Under the pieces are notes generated by a model that was not told the DNA's origin, ran no database searches, and saw nothing but the letters and a program-made list of their open reading frames with translations. Source: Polaribacter sp. L3A8 (lineage in GTDB: Bacteria; Bacteroidota; Bacteroidia; Flavobacteriales; Flavobacteriaceae). From it: 64,000 bases of DNA. A program made the translations under genes and the position numbers. The stretch spans positions 1,262,001-1,326,000 of the forward strand of contig NZ_CP047026.1 of NCBI RefSeq assembly GCF_009796785.1, read 5' to 3'. Every line of letters begins with the position of its first letter. The first letter of the stretch is position 1. This document shows positions 7,988 through 17,308 of the stretch, one piece after another.

Positions 7988-10735
7988 TTAATTTCTTCTA
8001 GAACGTTTTCCACCACCACCTTTTCTACCTTGAACATTCATTTTTTGCCCCGCAAAACTTCCAAATTTATAAACAAAGGTTAGCATAAAATATTGTTCTA
8101 AAATTTTATTTTCAACATCTTGAATGTAGGTTTCTGTTACCGATCTTCTATACCCATTATTTTTTCCAAGCATATCATAAGCAACTAATGATAAAGTTGC
8201 TTGATTATCCCATAACTCAACCCCTAAACCTGCATTCCAAAAAATGGCATCACCATCAAACTCATCTCCCACTCTACTATTATAACGGTAAGAAACCTTA
8301 TTAGATAAGAATGCATTTTTAAGAAAAAACACGTTAGTATCTACATCTACATTCTGAACAAAATAGTTATTATCATTAAACACATCTGTATCATACACAT
8401 TTTTATTTTTAGAATAACTGTAGGTTGTATTTACATCAACCTTATTATCATAAGAATATCTAAAAGAAAACGAAGGTTTTAAAACTGTTGTTTTTGCAGC
8501 AAATTTTATATCGTTTTGAATAGACAAACTATTTTTATAACTCGCATTAAAACGCGCATTTAAATTAATGTTTGTCTTTCTGTTATAATAAGATTTAGAA
8601 ATCGCAAAATTCCCTGTATATGAATAATCTCCATCTATATTACTATAGGTCGTGTATTTATTTAAATCGGCATCCGTAATCGTTGAATTAATTATTTTAT
8701 CCTGAACAAATTGCGCTCTTACATTTCCAGAAATATTGATATTATTATAAGCCAAATTATTTTGATATTGAAAACGGATATTATGGCTTACTCCGGGATC
8801 TAAAAGAGGATTACCTACCACAACATGCGTAATATTACTCACATTTTCTACAGGTTGTAATTGACTTACAGAGGGTAAATCTACATTCTGACTATAATTT
8901 AAACTAATATTCTTATATCCATTTTGATCTCTATAACGAATTCTACCTGAATACGTTAAATATTCAAAATCTGCCTTAAAATTACGATCCGTTACCAACG
9001 CATCTTTATAATTTCTAGATGTATTAATAAAAGCACCTTCAAACTCAAAACGAATTTCTTTATATTGATATCTTAACTTTAATGCAGGTTTTAATGTGGT
9101 TGTTACATATTTACTATCAGAACTTAAAACATCATTAAAATCATTATAATCTGTTGTGTTTTCATCAAAATCGTAAATATAGTTTTCATTTTTTTGAGAA
9201 TTTATCGTTGCACTATAACTAGGCATCAACCTAAAATTAGTAAACAATTCTTTACTCCAAAAAGCATTCAAATAAATAGTACTACTATTGCTATCTGAAG
9301 TATTTATCTGATCTTGCGTAATGGTTTCATTACGATTGATAAGCGTATTTTCTGAATATTTTTGACTATCTGATGCTCCTTTTGCAAAAGTTGTATTTAA
9401 GTTAAACTTTAAATAGTCACTTTTATTATTTAAAAGAGAAGTTACACTAAACTGATTTTTTAACTCATTGTTAGAAAATGTAGCCTCTTTTTTAGAATTA
9501 TAATCACTCACTAAATCGCCATTTGTATAATACGACTCTCTATCCTCTACTGAGCCAGATTCTCCATTAGAACTTTTAAAATCTATTTCGTTAGACAACT
9601 GTACCTTTCTTTTCGAATTATTATTTTTAGGTTTTATCAGAAATTTTAAATCGGCTCCTGCAGTATGACTCTCTGAATCTGAAAAACTTTTACTATTAGA
9701 ATCTGTAATATAATTGAAATCTGGTAAAAAGGTTTCTCTATGACTTTCTTGTTCAAAATCTCTATCTTGCGAACTATACCTATAATTACCATTTACCCTT
9801 GTTTCATTCCACTTTCCTTTTGTATAATTTGCACCAATAAAATCAGACTCAATATACCCATTACTCGTATCAGTATCTGGCAAGGAATTAAATCCCCTTG
9901 ATAAATTTATATTGTTCGTTCCGGCAATAACACCTATTTGCTTTCCTTCTATTAATTTAAAAATATTGGCATTTACTTGATATTTATCATCAGTACCATA
10001 CCCTAATTTAACATCGCCAAAAGTGGCTCTATTTTTACCTTTTTTAATTTTTAAATTAATTTCTTTAGTTCCAGAATCAGATTCTTCTCCCGTAAATTTC
10101 TGATTATCCGTTTTATAATCTGTAACCTGTACCTTACTAATTACATTACTAGGTAGATTTTTTAAAGCAATATCTCCATTCTTTTCACCAAAAAACCTCA
10201 TTCCATCTACATTTATAGCCTCTACCTCTATCCCATTTACAGTAATGTTTCCATCTATATCGATATCTACACCTGGTAATTTCTTTAATAAATCTTCTGC
10301 CTTAGCATTTGGCAAGGTTTTAAAACTATCGGCATTATATTCTACGGTATCTTTTTTAATGATAACCGGAGGAGCTCTTGCTATAATTGTAATAACATCT
10401 AACTCTTCTATTAGATTATCTAGTACAATCTGCCCCATATTTAATTCACTGCCAGACGGTACATTTATATCTTTTATATAAGGCTCATAACCTAATGAAG
10501 CAATGTTAAATATAATTTTAGAATCTTCTCCAGAATTAACTCGTAAAGAAAATTCCCCTCTTTTATTTGTAATACCATAAGCAATAGGAATACTATCTTT
10601 TATGCTCTGTAAATATACCGTTGCCCCATTTAATGGAGCAGCATCTTGATCTTTAAGAACACCTTCTAAGGTAAATATCTGGGCAAATAATGATGAAGAA
10701 ATAAATAACGAGAAAATTAGTAGTAGTTTTTTCAA
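7988..10735 (-). CDS. Outer-membrane beta-barrel protein (TonB-receptor-like)
   Basis: 915 residues. A signal peptide (1-18, ending SLFAQ) is followed by a carboxypeptidase-regulatory-like beta sandwich (about 20-110), a plug-like domain with DLLKKLPGVDIDIDGNITVNG near 148-168, and a barrel rich in alternating Tyr/Asn/Ser strands. This is the architecture of OMP_b-brl_3 (PF14905) proteins of Bacteroidota. It has no SusD partner and no TonB box that I can identify. The protein ends in a Gly/Arg/Lys tail (GRKGGGGKRSRRN) instead of an aromatic residue, which also occurs in this family. The cargo is unknown. It stands alone, divergent from the helicase gene. Confidence 0.85.
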   Translation of the reverse strand: MKKLLLIFSLFISSSLFAQIFTLEGVLKDQDAAPLNGATVYLQSIKDSIPIAYGITNKRGEFSLRVNSGEDSKIIFNIASLGYEPYIKDINVPSGSELNMGQIVLDNLIEELDVITIIARAPPVIIKKDTVEYNADSFKTLPNAKAEDLLKKLPGVDIDIDGNITVNGIEVEAINVDGMRFFGEKNGDIALKNLPSNVISKVQVTDYKTDNQKFTGEESDSGTKEINLKIKKGKNRATFGDVKLGYGTDDKYQVNANIFKLIEGKQIGVIAGTNNINLSRGFNSLPDTDTSNGYIESDFIGANYTKGKWNETRVNGNYRYSSQDRDFEQESHRETFLPDFNYITDSNSKSFSDSESHTAGADLKFLIKPKNNNSKRKVQLSNEIDFKSSNGESGSVEDRESYYTNGDLVSDYNSKKEATFSNNELKNQFSVTSLLNNKSDYLKFNLNTTFAKGASDSQKYSENTLINRNETITQDQINTSDSNSSTIYLNAFWSKELFTNFRLMPSYSATINSQKNENYIYDFDENTTDYNDFNDVLSSDSKYVTTTLKPALKLRYQYKEIRFEFEGAFINTSRNYKDALVTDRNFKADFEYLTYSGRIRYRDQNGYKNISLNYSQNVDLPSVSQLQPVENVSNITHVVVGNPLLDPGVSHNIRFQYQNNLAYNNINISGNVRAQFVQDKIINSTITDADLNKYTTYSNIDGDYSYTGNFAISKSYYNRKTNINLNARFNASYKNSLSIQNDIKFAAKTTVLKPSFSFRYSYDNKVDVNTTYSYSKNKNVYDTDVFNDNNYFVQNVDVDTNVFFLKNAFLSNKVSYRYNSRVGDEFDGDAIFWNAGLGVELWDNQATLSLVAYDMLGKNNGYRRSVTETYIQDVENKILEQYFMLTFVYKFGSFAGQKMNVQGRKGGGGKRSRRN

Positions 10736-10902
10736 TTTCTATAGCTTTAATTTTGTTCAATTTTGACATAAAATTCCTTTTTAAGTTTAAATCACTAAAC
10801 GTTAAATAAAAGTTAAAATTATTTTTTTCTTAAAGAACTATCATCCTAAAACACCTCATTTTAAAACACTAAATTCATCAAAAACTATAGATACAATTAA
10901 AC

Positions 10903-10910
10903 TATCTTTG
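10903..10910 (+). promoter_or_regulatory. -7 promoter box of the DEAD-box helicase gene
   Basis: TATCTTTG, a perfect TAnnTTTG box, ending 16 bases before the start codon. No TTG -33 element is evident at the normal spacing. Confidence 0.55.
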
Positions 10911-10926
10911 CATTAAAAATATATCA

Positions 10927-12162
10927 ATGCAGTTTTCTGAATTACCTTTACATAAATCTATATTAAAAGCAGTTGCTGAAGAGCGCTTTCACACACCAAC
11001 CAAAGTACAAGAAAAAGCAATTCCATTAGTTTTAGCTAAAAAAAATGTAATTGTTTCTGCACAAACAGGTACCGGAAAAACGGCGGCTTTTGCATTGCCA
11101 ATCCTTCAACTTTTGTTAGAAAAAGAAGAGGTAGCTGTAAAAGACAAGAAAATAAAATCTTTAATTATTACGCCAACTCGTGAGTTAGCCATACAAATAC
11201 TAGAAAACTTTGTAAGCTATGGCAAATACACAGATTTAACAACTACAGCTGTTTTTGGAGGAGTCTCTTTAGAGCCTCAAAAAGAAATATTAGCAAATGG
11301 TGTAGATGTTTTAGTAGCAACTCCTGGAAGATTAATTGATCTTCAAATGCAAGGAAACATAGACTTAAGCGCTATTGAAATATTTGTACTAGATGAAGCC
11401 GATTTAATGTTAGATATGGGCTTTATTGCTGATATTAAAAAAATAGAAGCTTTATGCCCTAAGAAAAAACAGACATTACTTTTTTCTGCTACAATTCCAG
11501 AAAAAATAGATGAATTAGCAAAAAGGATTCTAAAAAGTCCTGTTAAAGTAGAAATAAATCCTGAAGAAACAACGGCAAAAAACATTGGTCAGTTATTGTA
11601 TTACCTTCCCAAAAAGAACAAGACCGATTTATGTTTACACTTGTTGAGAAATACCATAAATGGGAAAATAATCATTTTTAGACGTACTAAATTCGGTGTT
11701 GACAAATTAGAGGAATCTTTAAACAGAAACGGATACAAGGTTACCAGTATTCATGGTGATAAAACCCAAGCAATTAGAAATAAAGCGATTGAAGATTTTA
11801 AAAATAAAAAAGCAAATATTTTAATTGCTACTGATGTTGCCGCACGTGGAATTGACATTACAAATGTAGATGCTATTATTAATTTTGATATTCCTAACAT
11901 ACCAGAAACCTACATTCATAGAATTGGTAGAACGGGTAGAGCAGGAAAATCTGGAATTGCATTCTCTTTCTGTTCTCCTGATGAAAACGCATACATTAAA
12001 TTAATTGAAACATTAATTGAAAAACCAATTAAGTTTATCGCAGAACATCCTTACCCAATTGCCCCACCAAAACACAAAAAGAAACAACCAAATACGGTTA
12101 GTAAACATAACAAAGGAAGAAAATCTGAAGCTTCTAAAAAGAATAAAAAACGCTGGTATTAA
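10927..12162 (+). CDS. DEAD-box RNA helicase
   Basis: 411 residues with the full set of DEAD-box motifs: Q motif FHTPTKVQEKAI (21-32), Walker A AQTGTGKT (45-52), PTREL (83-87), TPGR (132-135), DEAD (156-159), SAT (187-189), then in the second RecA domain the ARGIDI block and HRIGRTGRAG. The C-terminus is a short basic tail (KHKKKQ, RKSEASKKNKKRWY), as in RhlE-like helicases of flavobacteria. ATP-dependent RNA remodelling, for example in ribosome assembly or cold adaptation, is expected from the family. Single-gene unit with its own -7 box and terminator. Confidence 0.95.
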   Translation: MQFSELPLHKSILKAVAEERFHTPTKVQEKAIPLVLAKKNVIVSAQTGTGKTAAFALPILQLLLEKEEVAVKDKKIKSLIITPTRELAIQILENFVSYGKYTDLTTTAVFGGVSLEPQKEILANGVDVLVATPGRLIDLQMQGNIDLSAIEIFVLDEADLMLDMGFIADIKKIEALCPKKKQTLLFSATIPEKIDELAKRILKSPVKVEINPEETTAKNIGQLLYYLPKKNKTDLCLHLLRNTINGKIIIFRRTKFGVDKLEESLNRNGYKVTSIHGDKTQAIRNKAIEDFKNKKANILIATDVAARGIDITNVDAIINFDIPNIPETYIHRIGRTGRAGKSGIAFSFCSPDENAYIKLIETLIEKPIKFIAEHPYPIAPPKHKKKQPNTVSKHNKGRKSEASKKNKKRWY

Positions 12163-12209
12163 GTTTTAAAAAGTACTTTACAACACATATTAAAAAGATA
12201 TATTATCAA

Positions 12210-12237
12210 AAAAACCCAAGTTTATACTTGGGTTTTT
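12210..12237. terminator. Bidirectional terminator between helicase and thioredoxin genes
   Basis: AAAAACCCAAGT (12210-12221) pairs perfectly with ACTTGGGTTTTT (12226-12237) around a 4-base loop. It serves the helicase gene on the plus strand and the redoxin gene on the minus strand. Confidence 0.85.
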
Positions 12238-12282
12238 AAGTCTTTAGAAAAAAAGTTCAATTAATTATCTAAATCATTTATC

Positions 12283-12888
12283 TTACAATACTTTTATAGA
12301 ACAACCTATCGCTCTTGTTGTTGTTTTCGAAGGTTTGTTACCTGCTAACAAAGCATCAATCACATTTTCTACATATTTTTCTGTTACAGCATCTTCATCT
12401 CTAGAGTTATTATCTATAGCTCCAATATATTCAACTTTCATAGTTGGTTTGCTAACAATAAATACATGTGGAGTTTTAGTTGCGCCAAACTTTGGATATA
12501 CTTTCTGACCTTCATCATACAAATAAGGAAACGTAAATCCTTTTTCTTTAGCTCTAACCTGCATATCCTCAAAACTATCTCCTTTAGATGCCTTCGGATC
12601 ATTAGGATTTATAGCAATTACAGGATATCCCAATTTTTTATATTTTTTATCTAAAGCAATAATTCTATCTTCATTAGCAATAGAATACGGACAATGATTA
12701 CAGGTAAAAATAATAACAAACCCTTTTGCTTCTTTATAATCAGATAAAGAAACCATCTTATTATCGATGTTCTTCAACCTAAAATCGTCAACAGTATCTC
12801 CTACCTGATAACCTTCAGCCGTTTTTACAGTAAATGCACTCACTGCAACCACAACTAGTAACATTAAAATTGATTTTGTAAATTTCAT
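12283..12888 (-). CDS. Exported thioredoxin-family (AhpC/TSA-type) protein
   Basis: 201 residues: a signal peptide (about 1-24, hydrophobic VVVAVSAFTV), then a redoxin fold starting GDTVDDFRLKNIDNKMVSLSDY. The active site is CNHCP (63-67), a CxxC pair in the position of the peroxidatic cysteine; KTPHVFIV near 145 supplies the cis-proline. It probably acts in the periplasm as a disulfide reductase or peroxiredoxin-like protein. A further cysteine sits near the C-terminus (AIGCSIKVL). It lies 18 bases after the tlpA-like gene on the same strand, so the two are probably co-expressed. Confidence 0.85.
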   Translation of the reverse strand: MKFTKSILMLLVVVAVSAFTVKTAEGYQVGDTVDDFRLKNIDNKMVSLSDYKEAKGFVIIFTCNHCPYSIANEDRIIALDKKYKKLGYPVIAINPNDPKASKGDSFEDMQVRAKEKGFTFPYLYDEGQKVYPKFGATKTPHVFIVSKPTMKVEYIGAIDNNSRDEDAVTEKYVENVIDALLAGNKPSKTTTRAIGCSIKVL

Positions 12889-12906
12889 AAAACTTCTATT
12901 TTAAAT

Positions 12907-13413
12907 TTATAAAAATGATTGTAACTCGGTTTCTAACTTTTCATAATCAAATGATTGCTCATAAAACTTTCTACCTTTAGCATTGTAAATTAAGGTTGCA
13001 GGCAAAGCGCCAGACCAAGTAGCATCTATTGCTTTTATCCAAACATCTTCATTTACATCATTTAACAAAACTACCTTAGATTGTAAATTATTTTTATTGA
13101 TAAAAGGAATTAATCTTTTATCTATTTGTTTCGGAAAATCTAAACTTACCAATATAACTTCTACATTTTTAGCCGCATATTCTTGGTTCAATTTCTCAAA
13201 AGCAGGCAATTCTTTTACACACGGCGCACACCAAGTTGCCCAAAAATTAACCACATAGGTTTTACCATCCTTTTTTTCTAACAAAGGTTTTAATTCTGTA
13301 TAAGTATAAGACTTAACAGTAGTTATTTTCTGCGAAACCTCTTTTACTTCTTTGTTTTTACAAGAAAATAAAAGTGATAAAAATAATAAAGAATAAAAAC
13401 TTTTTTTTAGCAT
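12907..13413 (-). CDS. TlpA-like thiol-disulfide reductase, lipoprotein
   Basis: 168 residues. The lipoprotein signal ends in LLFSC with Cys18 as the lipidated residue. The thioredoxin fold has the active site WCAPC (61-65) in the context VVNFWATWCAPCVKELPAFE, and the cis-proline region is GALPATLIY. The family provides reducing power in the cell envelope, for example to cytochrome c maturation. First gene of a two-gene unit with the exported redoxin. A terminator hairpin separates it from the upstream nuclease gene, so it needs its own promoter in 13414-13466; I did not find a clean -7 box there. Confidence 0.88.
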   Translation of the reverse strand: MLKKSFYSLLFLSLLFSCKNKEVKEVSQKITTVKSYTYTELKPLLEKKDGKTYVVNFWATWCAPCVKELPAFEKLNQEYAAKNVEVILVSLDFPKQIDKRLIPFINKNNLQSKVVLLNDVNEDVWIKAIDATWSGALPATLIYNAKGRKFYEQSFDYEKLETELQSFL

Positions 13414-13466
13414 ACTATAAAATTACAAAGAAGATATGTTACTAAAAAACAATTAACTATTCATTA

Positions 13467-13508
13467 ACAAAAAAACCTCATAAAAATAAATTTATGAGGT
13501 TTTTTTGT
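13467..13508. terminator. Terminator between nuclease and TlpA genes
   Basis: An 18-base arm (13467-13484) is the exact reverse complement of 13491-13508, with A and T tracts on both sides. It closes the S1/P1 nuclease gene on the minus strand. Confidence 0.85.
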
Positions 13509-13523
13509 AAGTAAAGAAAGTTT

Positions 13524-14306
13524 CTAGCTAAAAATTTCGTTTAAAACTTTAGCCAAACGGATTCCTCCTTTTTGCAACTGAGTTCTTACAGTTCCAAAAT
13601 AGTCATAAGAATATCTATATTTTAAATTTTCTCCTACTTTTACAGAGTTGTAAACTTCTTTTGTAACCTCATGTACTTCATCTACCCATTCTTCAATAGT
13701 TCCGTTTTCAATGGCTTTAATTTCTTTTTTTGACAAATCTTCTGCATTGTTAGCCAATTCTATATAACTCATATTCCATTCTTCAATCATTTTAGAATCC
13801 CAAACGGTATGCAAATTTGTTCCATTACCAAACCACTGAACCTGTATACCGTTTCCTCCTTTATCTTCTCTTTGCCCAATATGTAATGGCTGATGTAAAT
13901 CTCCCATAAAATGAACCAGCATTTTTAAGTAAAACTCTTTACTTTCTTCAGTGCTATTTTTATCTTTTAAAACTTGAATGCATTTTTGAATTCCCGTAAC
14001 TAAATCGCCTTTAGGATTTTTTTCTGCATCTGCATACTTTTCATCCAAATCCATATTTACATAATGCCAAGAATAAAACTCATTGTATTTTTTATCCGAT
14101 TTTATCTCATCACCAAACGTAGCTACAAAGGCTAAACTTTGTCCTTTTAACAATTTATCAATTTTCCTTTTTGCTTTCTTCGTTAAATGATTTTCAGCAA
14201 TCTTACCTGTAGTTCTATGACCTGTTGGTCCCCAAAACACCGTTTCTTCTGTTGTTGGTTTTGAGAAAAAAAATAACGATATCATTAAAAATATTTTAAT
14301 ATTCAT
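13524..14306 (-). CDS. S1/P1-type nuclease, exported
   Basis: 260 residues. A short signal peptide (about 1-20) is followed by the mature N-terminus near W25, the tryptophan that begins S1/P1 enzymes and ligates zinc. The three-zinc site is visible: H30 in WGPTGHR, D66, H81 in WHYVNMD, H132 and D136 in LVHFMGDLHQPLH, H142, H166 and D170 in NLHTVWDS. These enzymes degrade single-stranded DNA and RNA and remove 3' phosphates, here outside the cytoplasm. Probably a nucleotide-scavenging enzyme. Single-gene unit, divergent from the SPFH gene. Confidence 0.93.
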   Translation of the reverse strand: MNIKIFLMISLFFFSKPTTEETVFWGPTGHRTTGKIAENHLTKKAKRKIDKLLKGQSLAFVATFGDEIKSDKKYNEFYSWHYVNMDLDEKYADAEKNPKGDLVTGIQKCIQVLKDKNSTEESKEFYLKMLVHFMGDLHQPLHIGQREDKGGNGIQVQWFGNGTNLHTVWDSKMIEEWNMSYIELANNAEDLSKKEIKAIENGTIEEWVDEVHEVTKEVYNSVKVGENLKYRYSYDYFGTVRTQLQKGGIRLAKVLNEIFS

Positions 14307-14332
14307 CTTGAGATTTTAAAATTAAGTTGCAA

Positions 14333-14340
14333 CAAATTTA
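14333..14340 (-). promoter_or_regulatory. -7 promoter box of the S1/P1 nuclease gene
   Basis: On the minus strand it reads TAAATTTG, a perfect TAnnTTTG box, 26 bases before the start codon. Confidence 0.45.
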
Positions 14341-14360
14341 TAAAAATAATCATCAACAAT

Positions 14361-14393
14361 TTTGGAAATAACAAAAAATATAGTATATCTTTG
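14361..14393 (+). promoter_or_regulatory. Promoter of the SPFH-protein operon
   Basis: TTTG at 14361-14364, 21 bases, then TATCTTTG at 14386-14393. This is a full Bacteroidota promoter. The start codon lies 35 bases downstream. Confidence 0.65.
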
Positions 14394-14428
14394 TGATATC
14401 ATTTTAATATCATTATAAATAAAAACAC

Positions 14429-15289
14429 ATGAAAGAAGAAAAAATTATTAAACCAGCAAACGGTTATTTAATGTTATTAATCGTTTTATTATTATTTTTT
14501 GGAGGTATTGCTATGAGCATTATCAATGAAACAATTCTTTTTTTATTGGTTACTTTACTCGGTTTTATAGGCTTTTTTGGTTTTATATTGGTAAACCCAA
14601 ACACGTCTAAAGTAATTTTATTATTTGGTAAATATGTGGGGACTATAAAAGACAATGGTTTGTATTGGGCGAATCCGCTATTTAGAAAAAAAACAATTTC
14701 ATTAAGAGCTAGTAATTTTGATAGCGAACGTTTAAAAGTAAATGACAAGTTAGGAAACCCAATTATGATTTCTACAATTTTGGTTTGGAGAGTTACAGAC
14801 ACTTACAAAGCGGCTTTTGATGTTGATAATTATGAAAACTTTGTACGTGTACAAACCGACGCAGCCGTTAGAAAATTAGCAAGTATGTATCCTTATGATA
14901 ATTTTGCTGATGAAGGTCATGATGAAGACATCACTTTAAGATCTAGTGTAAACGAAGTTTCGGAAGCTTTAGAAAAAGAAATCGACGAACGCTTATCGAT
15001 TGCAGGAATAGAGGTTTTAGAAGCACGAATTGGGTATTTAGCCTATGCACAAGAAATTGCATCTGCCATGTTAAAAAGACAACAAGCTACTGCAATAGTT
15101 GCTGCAAGACACAAAATTGTTCAAGGTGCCGTAGAAATGGTAGAAATGGCTTTAAACGAATTAAACAGAAAACAAATTGTTGAGTTAGATGATGAACGCA
15201 AAGCAGCAATGGTTAGTAATTTATTAGTTATTTTGTGTGGAGATAAAGAGGCCTCTCCTGTTGTGAATGCAGGAACTTTAAGTCATTAA
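14429..15289 (+). CDS. SPFH-domain (stomatin/flotillin-like) membrane protein
   Basis: 286 residues. Two adjacent membrane segments (about 11-27 and 32-51) are followed by the SPFH/band-7 domain: VNPNTSKVILLFGKYVGTIKDNGLYW, ISLRASNFDSERLKVNDKLGNPI, the VRTDAAVR-like part and EIDERLSIAGIEVLEARIGYLAYA. The end is a helical coiled segment with LKRQQATAIVAARHKIVQGAV. Such proteins form membrane scaffolds, often linked to protein quality control; the role here is not known. It leads a tight group with a DUF4177-like gene and a PH-like membrane protein gene. Confidence 0.88.
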   Translation: MKEEKIIKPANGYLMLLIVLLLFFGGIAMSIINETILFLLVTLLGFIGFFGFILVNPNTSKVILLFGKYVGTIKDNGLYWANPLFRKKTISLRASNFDSERLKVNDKLGNPIMISTILVWRVTDTYKAAFDVDNYENFVRVQTDAAVRKLASMYPYDNFADEGHDEDITLRSSVNEVSEALEKEIDERLSIAGIEVLEARIGYLAYAQEIASAMLKRQQATAIVAARHKIVQGAVEMVEMALNELNRKQIVELDDERKAAMVSNLLVILCGDKEASPVVNAGTLSH

Positions 15290-15393
15290 GTAGTGGTTGG
15301 TGGAGTTAAAAAAAATGACAACTCCACAACTTTATTCACTTTAAACCTTTGTGACTTTGCAGACCAAAAGTTCAGAAACAAAAAATAAAATAC

Positions 15394-15561
15394 ATGAAAG
15401 AATATAAATTTTTAAAACAAAAAGTAAGTTGGTCTAATAGCCAAAATAATTTTGAGGACGCAATTAACGCCCATGCTAAACAAGGTTGGCGTGTAATTAA
15501 TGTATACGCGAATACCAATGGTCGTGTTTATGCACTTCTAGAAAAAGACAAAAACAGCTAA
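15394..15561 (+). CDS. DUF4177-like small protein
   Basis: 55 residues, starting MKEYKFLKQKVSW and ending in GRVYALLEKDKNS. The segment EDAINAHAKQGWRVINVYA is the typical LNxxGxxGWEL-like core of DUF4177 proteins. Function unknown; the members are small cytosolic alpha-beta proteins. It begins 104 bases after the SPFH gene and ends 2 bases before the next start, so it belongs to the same operon. In flavobacteria I recall it commonly following SPFH genes, which is an unverified recollection. Confidence 0.75.
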   Translation: MKEYKFLKQKVSWSNSQNNFEDAINAHAKQGWRVINVYANTNGRVYALLEKDKNS

Positions 15562-15563
15562 AA

Positions 15564-16064
15564 ATGAAAATTTTTAAAGAAGAACAACGTTTTAGACAAA
15601 CTTGGTTGATTATCTTGTTAGTTATTAGTTCAATTGCCCCTATAGCAATGATGCTAAAAAAATATTTACAAAAAAACGCTACATTAACCACTAAAGAGTT
15701 TATAATAACAATTGCAGTAATTTTGGTTTCAGTTACCACAATATTCTTCTTTAAACTAACAACAAGAATAGATGAAAAAGGAATTCATTACCAATTTTTT
15801 CCACTTCATTTTTCTTTTAGAACCATTCCTTGGAATGAAATTTCTAAAGTAGGTACTAGAACCTATCTTCCTATTAGTGAATTTGGTGGTTGGGGAATAA
15901 GAGGAGGATTTTTCTTTAATAAAGGAAAAGAGAAAGCGATAAATGTTTCTGGTGATATCGGCATTCAATTAATTCTTAAAAATGGAGAGAAATTATTAAT
16001 TGGTACACAAAAAAAAGAGGAAGCTACAAGAGTATTAGAAACTTATAAAAATAAATTAATATGA
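15564..16064 (+). CDS. Membrane protein with two TM segments and PH-like C-terminus
   Basis: 166 residues. Two hydrophobic segments (about 12-31 and 46-64) precede a C-terminal domain of about 95 residues with TRIDEKGIHYQFFPLHF, IPWNEISKVGTRTY and ILKNGEKLLIGTQKKEEATRVL. That pattern is typical of bacterial PH-like domains (DUF304-related). I do not recognise a named family. Its stop codon overlaps the next gene's start by 4 bases (ATGA), which couples it to the hydrolase. Confidence 0.6.
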   Translation: MKIFKEEQRFRQTWLIILLVISSIAPIAMMLKKYLQKNATLTTKEFIITIAVILVSVTTIFFFKLTTRIDEKGIHYQFFPLHFSFRTIPWNEISKVGTRTYLPISEFGGWGIRGGFFFNKGKEKAINVSGDIGIQLILKNGEKLLIGTQKKEEATRVLETYKNKLI

Positions 16065-16981
16065 TTCGTTTCATCAGCTATTTAGTAATTACATTTTTTG
16101 GGACCTTTATTTCTGTTGCTCAGATAAAATCTGAAGAAATATTGATAAAAAATGAATCCATAGAACTACCAGGAACATTAACTTATACAAAAACAAAGGT
16201 TCCTTTAATAATTTGGGTGCATGGATCTGGTAATGTAGATAGAAACGGAAATCAATTTCCATCTATTAAGGCCAATTATATTAAACAATTTAGAGATGCC
16301 GTCAATAAAGAAGATATTGCTTTTTTTAGTTATGATAAAAGAACCGCTATTAAAAACAACACAGCTTTTTTAAAAGGCACCAAAATTGTAGATTTTTCAC
16401 TTGATGTAGAAAAGGTAATCTCTCATTTTAAAAATGACAAACGTTTTTCTAAAATTATTTTAATAGGCCATAGTCAAGGTTCTTTAATTGCAATGATGGC
16501 TTCTAAACATATAGATAAATACATATCTATTGCAGGCGCAGGAGAAACAATTGATAAAACCATAATAAAACAGATTTCAAAGAATAATGCAAACTTGGGT
16601 ATCGCTGCTAAAAAACAGTTTGATACTTTAAGAGTAAAAGGAAAAATTGAAGTTGTAAATCCATTTTTAATGAGTGTATTTGCAAAACAAAATCAAGATT
16701 TCCTGTACTCTTGGATGCAAATAAATCCTTTAGAAGAAATAAAAAAACTAACTATGCCTACTTTAATCCTTAATGGTGATAAGGATTTACAAGTACAAAT
16801 TGAAGACGCAGAAGCGTTGCAGGCAGCAAGTTTAAATTCTAAATTAGTTATTATAAAAAACATGAATCATGTTTTAAAAGACATCAAAAAAGAAGAAGAC
16901 AACCTAAAATCTTATTATTCATCAGAATACCCAATATCAGAACAATTAATTAAAACAATCGTTTTATTTATAAAAAAGTAA
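16061..16981 (+). CDS. Exported alpha/beta hydrolase
   Basis: 306 residues. A signal peptide (about 1-20, ending SVAQ) is followed by an alpha/beta hydrolase fold: strand and oxyanion region PLIIWVHGSGNVDRNG (49-64), nucleophile elbow GHSQG near 140-144, GDKDLQVQIEDA near 248 as the acid site and NHVLKDI near 271 with the catalytic histidine. The acyl or ester substrate is unknown. It overlaps the preceding membrane-protein gene by 4 bases and ends one base before the RHH regulator gene. Confidence 0.85.
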   Translation: MIRFISYLVITFFGTFISVAQIKSEEILIKNESIELPGTLTYTKTKVPLIIWVHGSGNVDRNGNQFPSIKANYIKQFRDAVNKEDIAFFSYDKRTAIKNNTAFLKGTKIVDFSLDVEKVISHFKNDKRFSKIILIGHSQGSLIAMMASKHIDKYISIAGAGETIDKTIIKQISKNNANLGIAAKKQFDTLRVKGKIEVVNPFLMSVFAKQNQDFLYSWMQINPLEEIKKLTMPTLILNGDKDLQVQIEDAEALQAASLNSKLVIIKNMNHVLKDIKKEEDNLKSYYSSEYPISEQLIKTIVLFIKK

Positions 16982-16982
16982 C

Positions 16983-17147
16983 ATGGCTAAGAAAAAAGCA
17001 TTCGCATTGCGAGTTAATGAAGACATGATAAAAGCTATTGAAAAATGGGCTGCAGATGAATTTCGTTCTACAAACGGACAAATAGAATGGATGCTAATGC
17101 AGGCTCTTAAAAATGCAAAAAGAGAACCTAAGAAAAAAGAAGACTAA
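16983..17147 (+). CDS. Small Arc-type ribbon-helix-helix protein
   Basis: 54 residues: MAKKKAFALRVNEDMIKAIE forms the ribbon strand and first helix, and AADEFRSTNGQIEWMLMQAL the second helix; a lysine-rich tail follows (KREPKKKED). This is the Arc-like RHH pattern of DNA-binding proteins that act as dimers. It follows the hydrolase gene directly and probably shares its transcript. It may regulate this operon, but no operator is evident. Confidence 0.75.
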   Translation: MAKKKAFALRVNEDMIKAIEKWAADEFRSTNGQIEWMLMQALKNAKREPKKKED

Positions 17148-17308
17148 ACGCTACAATCTTCTTACTTTTAATAAAACCGATTACTTCTATTTAAAACTAC
17201 AAAAACATAAATTGTAAAAATAAACGCTCATTTTTTATGGAGCATTTTCTATTTTGTATATTGCCTACTTGATAAAAATTAATGTAAAAATCATTTTAAA
17301 AATAATTC